A stretch of DNA of 64,000 bases from Natronosalvus halobius. Its GTDB lineage: Archaea; Halobacteriota; Halobacteria; Halobacteriales; Natrialbaceae. The DNA lies in assembly GCF_024138145.1 (NCBI RefSeq), contig NZ_CP099997.1:2976001-3040000 (forward strand), given 5' to 3'. This document shows positions 8,300 through 17,137 of this stretch, one piece after another (within the stretch, counting starts at the first letter, position 1; every line of letters starts with the position of its first letter). The notes under the pieces were generated by a model. That model was given only the letters and a program-made list of their open reading frames with translations. It ran no database searches and had not been told where the DNA came from. A program made the translations under genes and the position numbers.

Positions 8300-10144
8300 A
8301 TGACGATTGGATCGGACGGAGCACCTCGCCTCCTCGCCGTTCTCGCCGTCGGCTGTGCCATCGGCGGGATCGTCCTGGCCGCGAGCGCGATGCCGATGCT
8401 CGCCGCGGACTCCCCGGTGGCGACCGCGCTCGGCGACGGTGAGACGAGCGCAGAGCGCGACCGGGCGATCCAGGAGGCGATGCTCGAGGCGGCCGCGGAG
8501 GGCGATGGCGACCTCGCTGGACGGGCTGACGAACTCGGAGCGTCGGGCGCGGACGGCGACGGACTTCGAACGGGGGGTTCCGGTGCTGGTACAGGAGCTG
8601 GCGCCAGTGGCGGTGCTGGTGCTGGCGCCCTCGACAACCAACTCGTACAGGCAGCGGCCCTCTCGGCGATGGAGGGCCAGCACGACCTCCTGACGAATCC
8701 CGTCGTGAGCGACGCGTTGTTCGGACTCGCGGGCATCTACGCCGCTATCGGTGGCTCGCCGGGCGATTTCGCCGCCGGTGCCGCCGATTCCGATCCCGGC
8801 GCGTACGACGACCCCGGGGACCTAGAGCCGAGTGCATACGACGACCCCGAGAATCTCGAGGGAACCGCTCCCGAAGACGCGGTTGGGATGGGCGACGAGC
8901 CGACGACGTCCGGCGGATTGCTCGACGTGCCGACCTCGGCGAACGGACTCGAGGGCGGCTACGGCGACCTCGTGACCGACCAGCGCGCCGGGTCGATTTC
9001 GCTCGAGGGCGATGGGGCCGGCGGCGAGACGACGGTAACCGGTTCTAATGGGGGTCTCGATGGCGAAAGCCGCGATGGTGGGAGCCTCGATAGCGAGTCC
9101 CCGTGGGGCGACGACCAGGCGACCGATGGCTCGAGTACGGGCGACGAACCCGACTCGGGCGACGGGTTCGACGCGAACGCCGGCGACGAGGCGTGGGACG
9201 AGGGCGCTGTCCCCGACGACGGCTCGACCGACGACCTGGACGCGAGTCGGGGCAGCGGCGAGTCGGACCCCGAGACGTCGGGCGGAACCGAAGACTCGAG
9301 CGCGAGCGACGCCACCGGCGCTACCGACGCTTCGGACGCTTCGGACGCTTCGAATGACGAGACAAATGGCGCAGAAGATGAAGAATCGGATAGCGCCAAG
9401 GAAGACACGAACAGCGTGACCGACTCGCTCGAAAATTCGCTGGGGCCGGCTGGCGAGCGACCGATACTGACGCTCCTGGCCGTCGCGCTGGCGGTCGTCG
9501 TCGGCTACGTCTTCCTGCGAACGGACGACCCGATCGCGACGCTTCGAGCGCTCCCCGGCCGCCTCCTGGCGCTCGCGATGGGCGTCGTCGTCGCCTGCTC
9601 GCGAGCACTCGAGCGGGCCTACGCGGCGCTGTGCGGACTTCGATCGATCGCCGAGTTGCCGGGACTCCTCTTCGGAGCGGTTGCCGGGATCCTCGCGGAA
9701 GTGAGGACGAAAGCTCGGTCCGTACGGGCGTCGCTCCCGCTCGTCGGCGACGAGGCGACCGGAACCGACGCCGGGACCGCCACGCCAGGCGACCGACCGA
9801 CCGCTCGCGTGCGCATCCGCGAGGCGTTCGCGGACGTGGCCACGATATCGACCGTGTCCCGAGTGCGGGTCGCGACCCCCACGGACGTCGCCGAGGGGGC
9901 GAAGGCCCGGGGCGTGCCGGTCGAACCGGTCGACACCATTACGGACGCTTTCCGCGACGTCGAGTACGGTGGACGGGATCCGGAACGGCGACTCGAGCGA
10001 ACGACGGCCGCTCGAGCGACGATTCGGTCGTCGCTGGCGGCGGACGACGAGTCGATGGACGACGCAACGAGCGACGAATCGGCGGACGATGCAACGAACG
10101 ACGCGAACGGTGACGAGAGCGAGAACTCGACGGGTGACCCGTGA
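8300..10144 (+). CDS. DUF4129-domain membrane protein, first gene of the DUF58 operon
   Basis: 614 aa: an N-terminal hydrophobic signal/anchor (LLAVLAVGCAIGGIVLAAS), a very long Gly/Asp/Ser-rich disordered extracellular region (about 40-375), a transmembrane helix (PILTLLAVALAVVVGYVFL, near 390), and a cytoplasmic tail. The tail matches DUF4129 (about 500-580: RIREAFADVATISTV, then EPVDTITDAFRDVEYG). In bacteria DUF4129 is found with DUF58 and transglutaminase proteins in MoxR-linked clusters of unknown function. Its stop overlaps the next start by 4 bp. The disordered part includes TDASDASDAS-type simple repeats. Function unknown. Confidence 0.8.
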   Translation: MTIGSDGAPRLLAVLAVGCAIGGIVLAASAMPMLAADSPVATALGDGETSAERDRAIQEAMLEAAAEGDGDLAGRADELGASGADGDGLRTGGSGAGTGAGASGGAGAGALDNQLVQAAALSAMEGQHDLLTNPVVSDALFGLAGIYAAIGGSPGDFAAGAADSDPGAYDDPGDLEPSAYDDPENLEGTAPEDAVGMGDEPTTSGGLLDVPTSANGLEGGYGDLVTDQRAGSISLEGDGAGGETTVTGSNGGLDGESRDGGSLDSESPWGDDQATDGSSTGDEPDSGDGFDANAGDEAWDEGAVPDDGSTDDLDASRGSGESDPETSGGTEDSSASDATGATDASDASDASNDETNGAEDEESDSAKEDTNSVTDSLENSLGPAGERPILTLLAVALAVVVGYVFLRTDDPIATLRALPGRLLALAMGVVVACSRALERAYAALCGLRSIAELPGLLFGAVAGILAEVRTKARSVRASLPLVGDEATGTDAGTATPGDRPTARVRIREAFADVATISTVSRVRVATPTDVAEGAKARGVPVEPVDTITDAFRDVEYGGRDPERRLERTTAARATIRSSLAADDESMDDATSDESADDATNDANGDESENSTGDP

Positions 10145-10836
10145 GCCGTCGCCCGTCGACGCTCGGTCTGCTCGCCGGAACCGCCCTCGCGACCGGACTG
10201 CTCGCACTCGGTACGGGCCTGCTGTACCGCCCGGCGACGGTGCTCGAGGCGGTTCCCGAACTCGAGGCGGCGCTCTCGACGCTGGACCCGACCCACCTGG
10301 TGCTGGCGTTCGCGCTCGTCCTCCTGGTCGTCGCCCCGACGATCACGGCTGCTGGCCGGTTCCGGGTCGACGCGCCGCGGCCACTCGATGCGAGTTCGAC
10401 CGAGCCGTTCGCCGGCGCTCGCTCGCTGTCCGATACCTCGTCCCGACTCGCTGGTGCGGTCTACGACGACTGGATCGACCGCGCGACGGCGTACGACGAC
10501 GAGCCCCGTTCGGTTCGCGAACGAGCTCGAACGGAACTCGTCGACGCGCTTCGTTTGGTCGCGGCCGACACCTACGCGACTCGCGCCGGGCTGGACCGGG
10601 CGGACGCGCTGGCGGCGATCCGGGCGGGTACCTGGACTGACGACCAGCGGGCGGCCGCCTTCCTCGCCGACGAGGACGGCCCGTCGACGCCGCTGTCGCT
10701 CTGGCTGATCGACCTCTGCAGTACGGCCGATCCCTTCACGCGCGGGCTCGAGCACGCGATCGAGGCCGTCGAGGCGATTCGGGAGCGCCCTGTGAGGGCG
10801 GGGATCGAAGGCAAACGACGCGAGGGCTCGCGATGA
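10141..10836 (+). CDS. Small membrane protein of the DUF58 operon (DUF7269-like)
   Basis: 231 aa, GTG start inside the GTGA overlap with the previous gene. Two N-terminal transmembrane helices (LLAGTALATGLLALGTGLLY; LVLAFALVLLVVAPTITAA) form a hairpin, followed by a ~160-residue soluble helical domain rich in Arg and Asp. Position between DUF4129 and DUF58 genes with overlaps on both sides implies one complex or pathway. The DUF number is from memory and not verified. No enzymatic motif seen. Confidence 0.72.
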   Translation: MSRRPSTLGLLAGTALATGLLALGTGLLYRPATVLEAVPELEAALSTLDPTHLVLAFALVLLVVAPTITAAGRFRVDAPRPLDASSTEPFAGARSLSDTSSRLAGAVYDDWIDRATAYDDEPRSVRERARTELVDALRLVAADTYATRAGLDRADALAAIRAGTWTDDQRAAAFLADEDGPSTPLSLWLIDLCSTADPFTRGLEHAIEAVEAIRERPVRAGIEGKRREGSR

Positions 10837-12110
10837 GCCGCGTTCCCCGCTGGCAGGGTGCGGTCGTCGTCGCCCTCGCGATCTGTCTCCTCGCCGTGGT
10901 GCTGGGGGCGCCCGCACTCTTCGTGGTCGCCGTCGTTCCGCTGGGGTACGTCCTGGTCGGCGTCGCGAGCGGCGCCCCGTCGACCGACATCGCCGTCGAG
11001 CGAACCCTCGACGACGATCGACCGCGGCCCGGCCAGCCGGTTTGCGTGACCCTCTCGGTGACCAACGAGGGCGACCAGGTGCTCCCTGACGTGCGAGTCG
11101 TCGATGCGGTCCCCGAGAACGTGCCGGTGGTCGACGGATCGAGTGCGTTCGCGACCGCAATCCGACCCGGGGAAACCGTCAGCCACGAGTACGTGGTGCT
11201 GCCGCCCCGGGGTCAGTACGCGTTCGGCACGCCCCGCGTTCGCGTCCGGAACCTGGCCGCGAGTGCGCTCGAGACGCTCGAGCCCGACGCTGGGGGCGAC
11301 GGCTCGCTAACCTGCGAGACGCTCCTGGACTCGTTCGCCGTTCGCGACCGGACGATCCGCTTCGTCGGGCGGACGCCGACCGACGAGGGCGGGAGCGGGA
11401 TCGAGTTCTACGCGGCCCGGGAGTACCGCCACGGCGATCCGATCAACCGGATCGACTGGCACCGCCTCGCCCGGACGGGCGATCTCGCGACGATCGAACA
11501 CCGCGAGGAACGCGCCGTCACGATGGTCTTCCTCGTCGACGACCGCGCCGGCGTCCACTGCGAGTCGCGCTCTGGCGGCCCCGACTCGCACGACCTGACG
11601 CTGTACGCCGCCTCGCGCGGCGTGCTCGCCTCCCTCCAGGACGGCAACCGAACCGGGTTCGCGACGCTCGCGGACGACGTGTGGGTCGACCCCGGCGGGG
11701 GCGACGACGTTCGTCGGCGCGTGGACGACGCGGTCGGCGAGTCGGCCGGTGGCGATGGCGCCCCCACCCGCCTCGCCGCCGACGGTGGGACGCTGGCGAC
11801 CGACCTCGAGACGCGCCTCCCTCGCAACGCGCAGGTCGTCCTCTGTAGCCCACTCACGGACGACGCGGCGGTCGACCTGGTCGAACAGCTCCGTCTCCGT
11901 GGACGGACGGTGACCGTCGTGAGCCCGGACATGACGACCAGCGTGTCCGGCGGCGAGCGGTCGTCAGGAACGGCGATCGCCGGCATCGAACGCCGGAATC
12001 GCGTCGACGACCTGCGGGGACTCGGCTCCGTCGTCGTCGACTGGGACCTGGCCGACCCACTGTCGGTCGAGCTGGCCCGGGCGATCCGTGCGATGGGGGG
12101 TGCTCGATGA
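10833..12110 (+). CDS. DUF58 domain-containing protein
   Basis: 425 aa with two N-terminal transmembrane helices (VVVALAICLLAVVLGAPALF region), a conserved beta-rich extracellular part resembling CARDB/DUF11 folds (VCVTLSVTNEGDQVLPDVRV), then the DUF58 core REYRHGDPINRIDWHRLART (about 193-213), followed by a von Willebrand-A-like domain (VTMVFLVDDRAGV). DUF58 proteins usually accompany MoxR AAA+ ATPases as VWA-type partners. No MoxR gene is adjacent here. Start and stop both overlap neighbours (ATGA), so the four genes are translationally coupled. Confidence 0.9.
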   Translation: MSRVPRWQGAVVVALAICLLAVVLGAPALFVVAVVPLGYVLVGVASGAPSTDIAVERTLDDDRPRPGQPVCVTLSVTNEGDQVLPDVRVVDAVPENVPVVDGSSAFATAIRPGETVSHEYVVLPPRGQYAFGTPRVRVRNLAASALETLEPDAGGDGSLTCETLLDSFAVRDRTIRFVGRTPTDEGGSGIEFYAAREYRHGDPINRIDWHRLARTGDLATIEHREERAVTMVFLVDDRAGVHCESRSGGPDSHDLTLYAASRGVLASLQDGNRTGFATLADDVWVDPGGGDDVRRRVDDAVGESAGGDGAPTRLAADGGTLATDLETRLPRNAQVVLCSPLTDDAAVDLVEQLRLRGRTVTVVSPDMTTSVSGGERSSGTAIAGIERRNRVDDLRGLGSVVVDWDLADPLSVELARAIRAMGGAR

Positions 12111-13942
12111 CGGTGTCCGACCCGGACGCGAGTGCGGATGAAACCGTCCGAAACGGGACTGCCGCTGGAGGCGGCTCTCGCACACGGACCGATGGCGGGG
12201 CCGAACCAGGTACGTCGCCTCGAGTCGGCAATACGCGTTCGAATCCGAATACGAGTCCAGGTTCGGCTACGAGGTCGAGTTCGAGCGTCGTCTCGGGCGG
12301 CAATCACGGGACGCGCGTCCACTCGCGCCTCGAGTCGGCCCGAACCGCCGCGAGCGCGGCCGGGAAACGTGGAACGAGTGCCCTACTCGGGGCCGTTCGA
12401 AGCGCCCTGACGCAGCCGACGACGAGCGACGTCGCGACCCTCCTGCTCACGCTCGCCATCTGTCTCGCCGTCGGCGGGTCCCTGATCGGCACCCGTCTCG
12501 CGGCCGTCGCGACGGTCGGTGGCGTCGGCGCGGCGCTGGTCGCCACCTTGCTCGGGAGCGATCGCCCAGTTCGTCGCGCCGTCGGCGGGGCGCTCGCCGT
12601 CCCCGCGGCCGTCCTGGTCGCCGTTCCCGTGACGGTCGCCTGGGCGTTCGCCGTCGGCGTCGCCGGCTTCGGCCCGTTCGCGGCGGTGACCGTCTGGTCG
12701 CTCGTCGTCGCCGCCCTCGCCGGGACGCTGGCGTCCTGGGACCGACTGGGCGACGGCGGGGTCCATGCGGCTGCCAGAGGCGCGATGCTCGCCGCACTCG
12801 GGGTCGTGGCCGTGGTCGTCGTTCGCGTGCTCCCCGAGGCCGGCGTCAGGGAGCGTGTGGGGCCGGCGGTTGCCGAAGTGACGGGGGTCGCCAGTGGCGT
12901 CCTCCTCGAGCCAGGCCAGACTCTGGCGACCGTCTCGTTCTTCGGGCTGGTCCTGGCGACCGCCGCGACCGTCTTCGTGACGGTCGGCTACGTCCCGATC
13001 GAACGCCTCGTCCCGCCCGATCGGCGCGAGACCGTCTCGCGAGTCGTCGGCGACGTTCGCCGCGGCAACTCGATCGCGATTCGTGCGACGCTGGTCGGTC
13101 TCACCGGGGTCGTGATGCTTCCGGCGCTGCTCGAGCAGTTCTCGGACGTTCCGCTTTCGCCTCGGGAACTCGCGACAATCGTACCGGCACCGGCAGGCGA
13201 GGCGCTGGCCGCGATCGTCGTCGCGCGGGAGCTTCGAACCCTGTTTCTCGTCGTCCTCGCCGTCGCAGTGCTCGTGGCCGCCCTCGAGTGGTCTCGGCGG
13301 GCGCTACGGCGCGGCCTGGCCGTGGTACTCGCTCGACTGGCGGCTCCGATGGTCGGCGGGGTCGTGCTGACGCTCGTGTTCGCGTCGGTGCTCGCCACGC
13401 CTGCCGTCGAGGCGTCCCTCGAGGCCCTGGTTCGCCAGATCGAACCGCAGGTGGTCGCGGATCTGCTGCTCGAGTTCCCGCCGATCGCGCTCGTCGTCGC
13501 CGTCCTGCTCGTTGCGCTGGGGATGCTCTCGTCGCTGTTCGGGACGGTCTCGTTGCTTCGAGCGATTCGCCTCCTGCCGCCGCGGGCGGTCGGTTCGGCG
13601 CTGGCAGCGATGGCGATTCTCGGTCTCGCTGGTTCGCTCGTGGTCATCGGCCGGACGGAGGCAGCGATCTGGACGGCCGCCGGCGCGTTCGTCGTCTGGG
13701 ACGTCGGCGAGTACGCGGACGGGCTCCGCGCCGAACTCGGGCGGGACGCGGCGACGATGCGGGCCGAACTCGTCCACGCGCTCAGCGCGGTCGCGACCGG
13801 TGGCGCGGTCGCACTCGGGACCGTCGGCCTCTACCGCTGGGCGGCGAGCGACGTCCTCGTCGTCGATCGACGGCTCGCGGCGGCGGCGCTGGGGGCGGCG
13901 CTGCTGGCGGTCGTGCTGGTCGCCCTGGTCCTTCGCAAGTGA
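12107..13942 (+). CDS. Polytopic membrane protein, last gene of the DUF58 operon (DUF7519-like)
   Basis: 611 aa. The first ~95 residues are hydrophilic and Ser/Thr/Asn-rich (SNPNTSPGSATRSSSSV), then come about 11-13 hydrophobic helices with little loop sequence. No transporter signature was recognised. It overlaps the DUF58 gene by 4 bp and ends directly next to the convergent acetyltransferase (stop codons abut at 13942/13943). It presumably works with the three preceding membrane proteins. The DUF number is a recollection; function unknown. Confidence 0.75.
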   Translation: MTVSDPDASADETVRNGTAAGGGSRTRTDGGAEPGTSPRVGNTRSNPNTSPGSATRSSSSVVSGGNHGTRVHSRLESARTAASAAGKRGTSALLGAVRSALTQPTTSDVATLLLTLAICLAVGGSLIGTRLAAVATVGGVGAALVATLLGSDRPVRRAVGGALAVPAAVLVAVPVTVAWAFAVGVAGFGPFAAVTVWSLVVAALAGTLASWDRLGDGGVHAAARGAMLAALGVVAVVVVRVLPEAGVRERVGPAVAEVTGVASGVLLEPGQTLATVSFFGLVLATAATVFVTVGYVPIERLVPPDRRETVSRVVGDVRRGNSIAIRATLVGLTGVVMLPALLEQFSDVPLSPRELATIVPAPAGEALAAIVVARELRTLFLVVLAVAVLVAALEWSRRALRRGLAVVLARLAAPMVGGVVLTLVFASVLATPAVEASLEALVRQIEPQVVADLLLEFPPIALVVAVLLVALGMLSSLFGTVSLLRAIRLLPPRAVGSALAAMAILGLAGSLVVIGRTEAAIWTAAGAFVVWDVGEYADGLRAELGRDAATMRAELVHALSAVATGGAVALGTVGLYRWAASDVLVVDRRLAAAALGAALLAVVLVALVLRK

Positions 13943-14611
13943 TTACGTTTCTTCTTCTGCCTCGTCTCCGTCTCCGCCCTCGTTCGCTTCAACTCCCTCC
14001 GCCGACGGCACCTCCCTGATCACCCGCGCGGGATTCCCGCCGACCACGACGCCCGCCGGCACGTCGTCGACGACGACCGCGCCGGCCGCGACGACGGCGC
14101 CGTCGCCGACCGTCACGCCAGGGGTGAGTACCGCCCGCCCGCCGATCCAGACGTCGTCGCCGACCGCGACCGGCTTGCCGTACTCGAGGCTCTCGCGTCG
14201 CGCGGCGGCCTCGAGCGGGTGCGTCGCCGTGTAGACGTGGACGTCGGGCCCGAGCAGGCAGTTTCGGCCGAACTCCACGGGACAGACGTCCAGGACGACG
14301 CAGTCGTAGTTCGCGAAGAAGTCCTCGCCGACGTGGACGTTGTACCCGTAATCGCAGCGAAAGGGTGGCTCGATCCGGCACTCGCCGCCGATCGATCCGA
14401 GGAGTTCCTCGAGTATCTGTCGTCGGTGGTCGCTGTCACCGTCGCTGTCGTCGTCGCCGTCACTGTCGTCGTTACCGTCGTTGCCACCGCTCTCGCCTGC
14501 CCGGTTGTAGCGACGCGTGAGCGCTCGAGCGCGCTCGCGCTCGGCAACGAGTTCGGGGTTGGCGGGGTCGTACAGCTCCCCGGCTATCATCTTTCGTTTT
14601 TCAGTGGACAT
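13943..14611 (-). CDS. Sugar O-acetyltransferase of the maltose/galactoside acetyltransferase family
   Basis: 222 aa left-handed beta-helix enzyme using acetyl-CoA. It starts with the Mac domain typical of maltose acetyltransferase ([21 protein letters not shown]), then hexapeptide repeats ([19 protein letters not shown] onward) with the catalytic His in YTATHPLEA and the C-terminal cap [10 protein letters not shown]. An Asp/Gly/Ser-rich insert of ~25 residues (about 39-62) separates the Mac domain from the helix and is unusual for the family. A second acidic tail ends the protein. The acceptor sugar is unknown. Convergent with the DUF58 operon with no spacer. Confidence 0.88.
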   Translation of the reverse strand: MSTEKRKMIAGELYDPANPELVAERERARALTRRYNRAGESGGNDGNDDSDGDDDSDGDSDHRRQILEELLGSIGGECRIEPPFRCDYGYNVHVGEDFFANYDCVVLDVCPVEFGRNCLLGPDVHVYTATHPLEAAARRESLEYGKPVAVGDDVWIGGRAVLTPGVTVGDGAVVAAGAVVVDDVPAGVVVGGNPARVIREVPSAEGVEANEGGDGDEAEEET

Positions 14612-14746
14612 ACTGTCGTGTGGACGTCGGTTCGACGCTGACCGGAATACGGTGTCCGTGTACGGTGAGTCGGAGATCAGAATACGATCGTCGTGAGTCG
14701 TGATCGGTTCGGCGGGGACGAACCGGCCTACGGCTGACGCGTTCGC

Positions 14747-15826
14747 TCAGTCGTCAGCCGGGATCGCACGAGGGGAGCGTCGAGGGGTCGCCATCGCGAG
14801 GACGTCGTCGAAGAAGTTGAGGGTGTCCTCGGGGCCGGGGTTCGCTTCGGGGTGGTACTGACGGGTGAGCACGTCGTACTCGATCCCGTCGAGACCTTCG
14901 GGCGTGTCGTCGTTGACGTTGATCTGGGTGACCTCGAGGTGGTCGCCGGGTTCGGCGACCGTGTAGCCGTGGTTCTGGGTCGTCATCACGACCCGGCCGG
15001 ACTCGAGGTCCAGGACGGGCTGGTTGACGCCGCGGTGGCCGAAGGTCATCTTCTCGGTGGCCCCGCCCAGGGCCTCGGCGACGATCTGCTGGCCGAGGCA
15101 GATGCCGGCCACGGGCGTGTCCTCGACGAATTCCTGGACGAGGTCGATCGCGGCCTCGAAGTTGACCGGGTCGCCGGGACCGTTCGAGACGAACAGGACG
15201 TCCGGGTCGACGGCCTCGACGTCGGCGGTGCTCGCGTCGTGTGGGACGACGTGAACCGTGGCGTCGCGGGCGACCAGCGAGTCGACGATCGATCCCTTCG
15301 CGCCGCAGTCGACGAGCGCGACAGTCGGGCCGTCGTTGTCGACGCCGCGGACGACGGGTTCGTCGACGCTGACCTGTGCGCCGATCTCGGTGTGGTCGCT
15401 CATCGCCTCACACTGCTCGAGTTCCGCGCGGGCGTCGTCTGGGGTGACGTCTTCGCCGACGGCGATGCCACACTTCATGGCGCCGCCCTCGCGGACGTCG
15501 GTGACGACGTCGCGAGTGTCGAGGTGGTCGACGGCCGGAACGCCCTCGGACGCGAGCCACTCGGCGACGTCGTCGGTGAGCTCGCGGGCCAGGACGGCTC
15601 GCGGGTGGATTCGATCGGACTCGAAGCGCTCTTCGCGGACGCCGTAGTTGCCGATCAGCGGGTACGAGAAGGTGAGGATCTGTTCCTCGTAGGAGGGGTC
15701 GGTGAGACTCTCCTCGTAGCCGGTGTATGCTGTTGTGAAAACCAGTTCCCCGCGTGCGGTACCCGGAGCACGAGCACGTCCCTCGAGTACGTGACCGCTC
15801 TCCAGCGCAACGTAGGCCGGGTTCAT
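14747..15826 (-). CDS. carA: Carbamoyl-phosphate synthase small (glutamine amidotransferase) subunit
   Basis: Hydrolyses glutamine to supply ammonia for carbamoyl phosphate, feeding arginine and pyrimidine synthesis. 359 aa: N-terminal CPSase small-chain domain (ARGELVFTTAYTGYEESLTDPSY) and C-terminal class I amidotransferase with the nucleophile Cys in PVAGICLGQQIVAEALGG and the His/Glu pair in QYHPEANPGP. carB is not in the window. It diverges from an Lrp-type regulator across 102 bp that contain a perfect 15-bp inverted repeat, and could be a target of that regulator. Confidence 0.97.
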   Translation of the reverse strand: MNPAYVALESGHVLEGRARAPGTARGELVFTTAYTGYEESLTDPSYEEQILTFSYPLIGNYGVREERFESDRIHPRAVLARELTDDVAEWLASEGVPAVDHLDTRDVVTDVREGGAMKCGIAVGEDVTPDDARAELEQCEAMSDHTEIGAQVSVDEPVVRGVDNDGPTVALVDCGAKGSIVDSLVARDATVHVVPHDASTADVEAVDPDVLFVSNGPGDPVNFEAAIDLVQEFVEDTPVAGICLGQQIVAEALGGATEKMTFGHRGVNQPVLDLESGRVVMTTQNHGYTVAEPGDHLEVTQINVNDDTPEGLDGIEYDVLTRQYHPEANPGPEDTLNFFDDVLAMATPRRSPRAIPADD

Positions 15827-15877
15827 TACGAGATACGTATTGTACCGTCCACCATAAGTGTTGTCTTCGAAGCGAAG

Positions 15878-15892
15878 TTACGAAATTCGTAA
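15878..15892. promoter_or_regulatory. Perfect inverted repeat in the carA-lrp divergent promoter, candidate Lrp operator
   Basis: TTACGAAATTCGTAA is a perfect palindrome with 7-bp arms about one base. It lies 36 nt upstream of the lrp start, overlapping the only A+T-rich patch that could be its TATA box, and 52 nt from the carA start. Lrp/AsnC proteins often repress their own gene through such sites. Confidence 0.55.
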
Positions 15893-15928
15893 TCACCAAG
15901 TAGGCGCTGCCCGTAGGGCTAGATCTCG

Positions 15929-16342
15929 ATGGACGATCTCGACCGACACATCCTGAACATCCTCCGGCGAGACGCCCGCACGCCGTACACGGAGATCGCC
16001 GAGGAGGTTGGAACGAGCGAGGGGACCGTCAGAAACCGCGTCGAACGCATGAACGCCGACGGCGTGATCGAACGATTCACCGTCACCACGCGCACGGGGA
16101 ACGTCAAGGCGATGATCGAGGTCAGCGTCGCCGTCGACGTCGACACCGCGAGCGTCTCCGAGCGCATGGCCGAGTGGGCGGAAGTCGACTTCGTCTGGCA
16201 GGTCTCGGGCGAACAGGACATCGTGCTCGTCGTCGACGCCGCCGACACGCGTAGCGTCAACGAACTCATCACGCAGGCGCGCGAGCAGGAGGAGGTCGTG
16301 AGTACGAAGACGCGGCTGATCCTCGAGGAAAAACTGGGCTGA
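15929..16342 (+). CDS. Lrp/AsnC-family transcriptional regulator
   Basis: 137 aa. The N-terminal winged helix carries the AsnC signature (LDRHILNILRRDARTPYTEIAEEVGTSEGTVRNRVERM in short: two helices about 5-15 and 20-45). The C-terminal half is the RAM/AsnC ligand domain (AMIEVSVAVDVDTASV; EQDIVLVVDAADTRSVNELI), where amino acids bind in the family. It is divergent from carA, so control of carbamoyl-phosphate supply and autoregulation are plausible. The last codons and stop (LEEKLG*) are repeated once just downstream. Confidence 0.92.
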   Translation: MDDLDRHILNILRRDARTPYTEIAEEVGTSEGTVRNRVERMNADGVIERFTVTTRTGNVKAMIEVSVAVDVDTASVSERMAEWAEVDFVWQVSGEQDIVLVVDAADTRSVNELITQAREQEEVVSTKTRLILEEKLG

Positions 16343-16380
16343 GTCTCGAGGAGAAGGTGGGGCTGAGTCTCGAGAAACCC
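16322..16380. repeat. Tandem duplication of the lrp 3' end including its stop codon
   Basis: A unit starting CTCGAGGA and ending GGGCTGAGT occurs at 16322-16344 (23 bp, contains the real stop) and again at 16345-16368 (24 bp), with a third partial start at 16369. The second TGA falls 24 bp after the first, in frame. Confidence 0.7.
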
Positions 16381-16382
16381 GA

Positions 16383-17084
16383 CTAGCTCTGCGGTGGTTC
16401 ACCGACGCCGGGCGTCGGCTTCGAGAGCAGGTCGTTCGGGTGTTTTCGGCTGTGGATCGCCCGATACCAGCGTCGAATGAATCGGTCGACTGGCCGTCGG
16501 TCGACGACCGCCTCGACCCGACCGTCCTGGATCGCCTCGACGACCGACTCGGGGGTCAATTCGTCGGCGTCGATTCGCGTGTACGCCCGGCCGACCTCGA
16601 CCGGATAGTGGGCGTCGCTCCCGGCGACGAGCGGAACGTCGTGTTCGGCCACGAGCCGCTCGACCAGCGGCTGCGTCCGTGGGTGTTTGCCGTTGATCTC
16701 GATGGCGTCGAACGGGAGGTCCGAGACGTCGGTCACCGTACTGTTTCGAAACGGGTGAGCGACGATAGCCGCGCAACCTCGGTCGTGGGCCATGTCGACC
16801 ACCTCTGCGGGGGTGTACTCGAGCGGGACCGTCTCTTCTGGCGGATCCGGGCCGACGACCAGGACGTGTCCGCGCGTCGTCGTGACCTCGATGCCGGGGA
16901 CGATGGTTGCTGTCTCGCGCTCGAAGGGGGTGTAGTAGTCGTGGTTGGTCGTCGCGACGCCGTCGAGTCCGCGCCAGCGGGCGGTTCGAGCGAGGAGCGA
17001 GACGCCGATTGGATCGTATCGATCCCCGAGTCCCCGATGGCCGTGGAAGAACCGGGTGTGTGCGTGTAAATCGACGGCGAACAT
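16383..17084 (-). CDS. PHP-domain metal-dependent phosphoesterase
   Basis: 233 aa with the ordered PHP metal ligands: DLHAHTRF (residues 5-12), ATTNHDYY (~44-51), PGIEVTTTRGH (~64-74), the AHP motif (~108), and GSDAHYP (~157). This is the YciV/TrpH-type trinuclear site of nucleotide or phosphoester hydrolases. Start MFAVDLHAHT is fixed by the first motif. Convergent with the Lrp gene and divergent from the lipid kinase across only 53 bp. Substrate unknown. Confidence 0.88.
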   Translation of the reverse strand: MFAVDLHAHTRFFHGHRGLGDRYDPIGVSLLARTARWRGLDGVATTNHDYYTPFERETATIVPGIEVTTTRGHVLVVGPDPPEETVPLEYTPAEVVDMAHDRGCAAIVAHPFRNSTVTDVSDLPFDAIEINGKHPRTQPLVERLVAEHDVPLVAGSDAHYPVEVGRAYTRIDADELTPESVVEAIQDGRVEAVVDRRPVDRFIRRWYRAIHSRKHPNDLLSKPTPGVGEPPQS

Positions 17085-17137
17085 ACCCTGGACAACGATG
17101 GGGGAGGGTTTTTGTTTTGGGGACAGTTGATGTTGGC

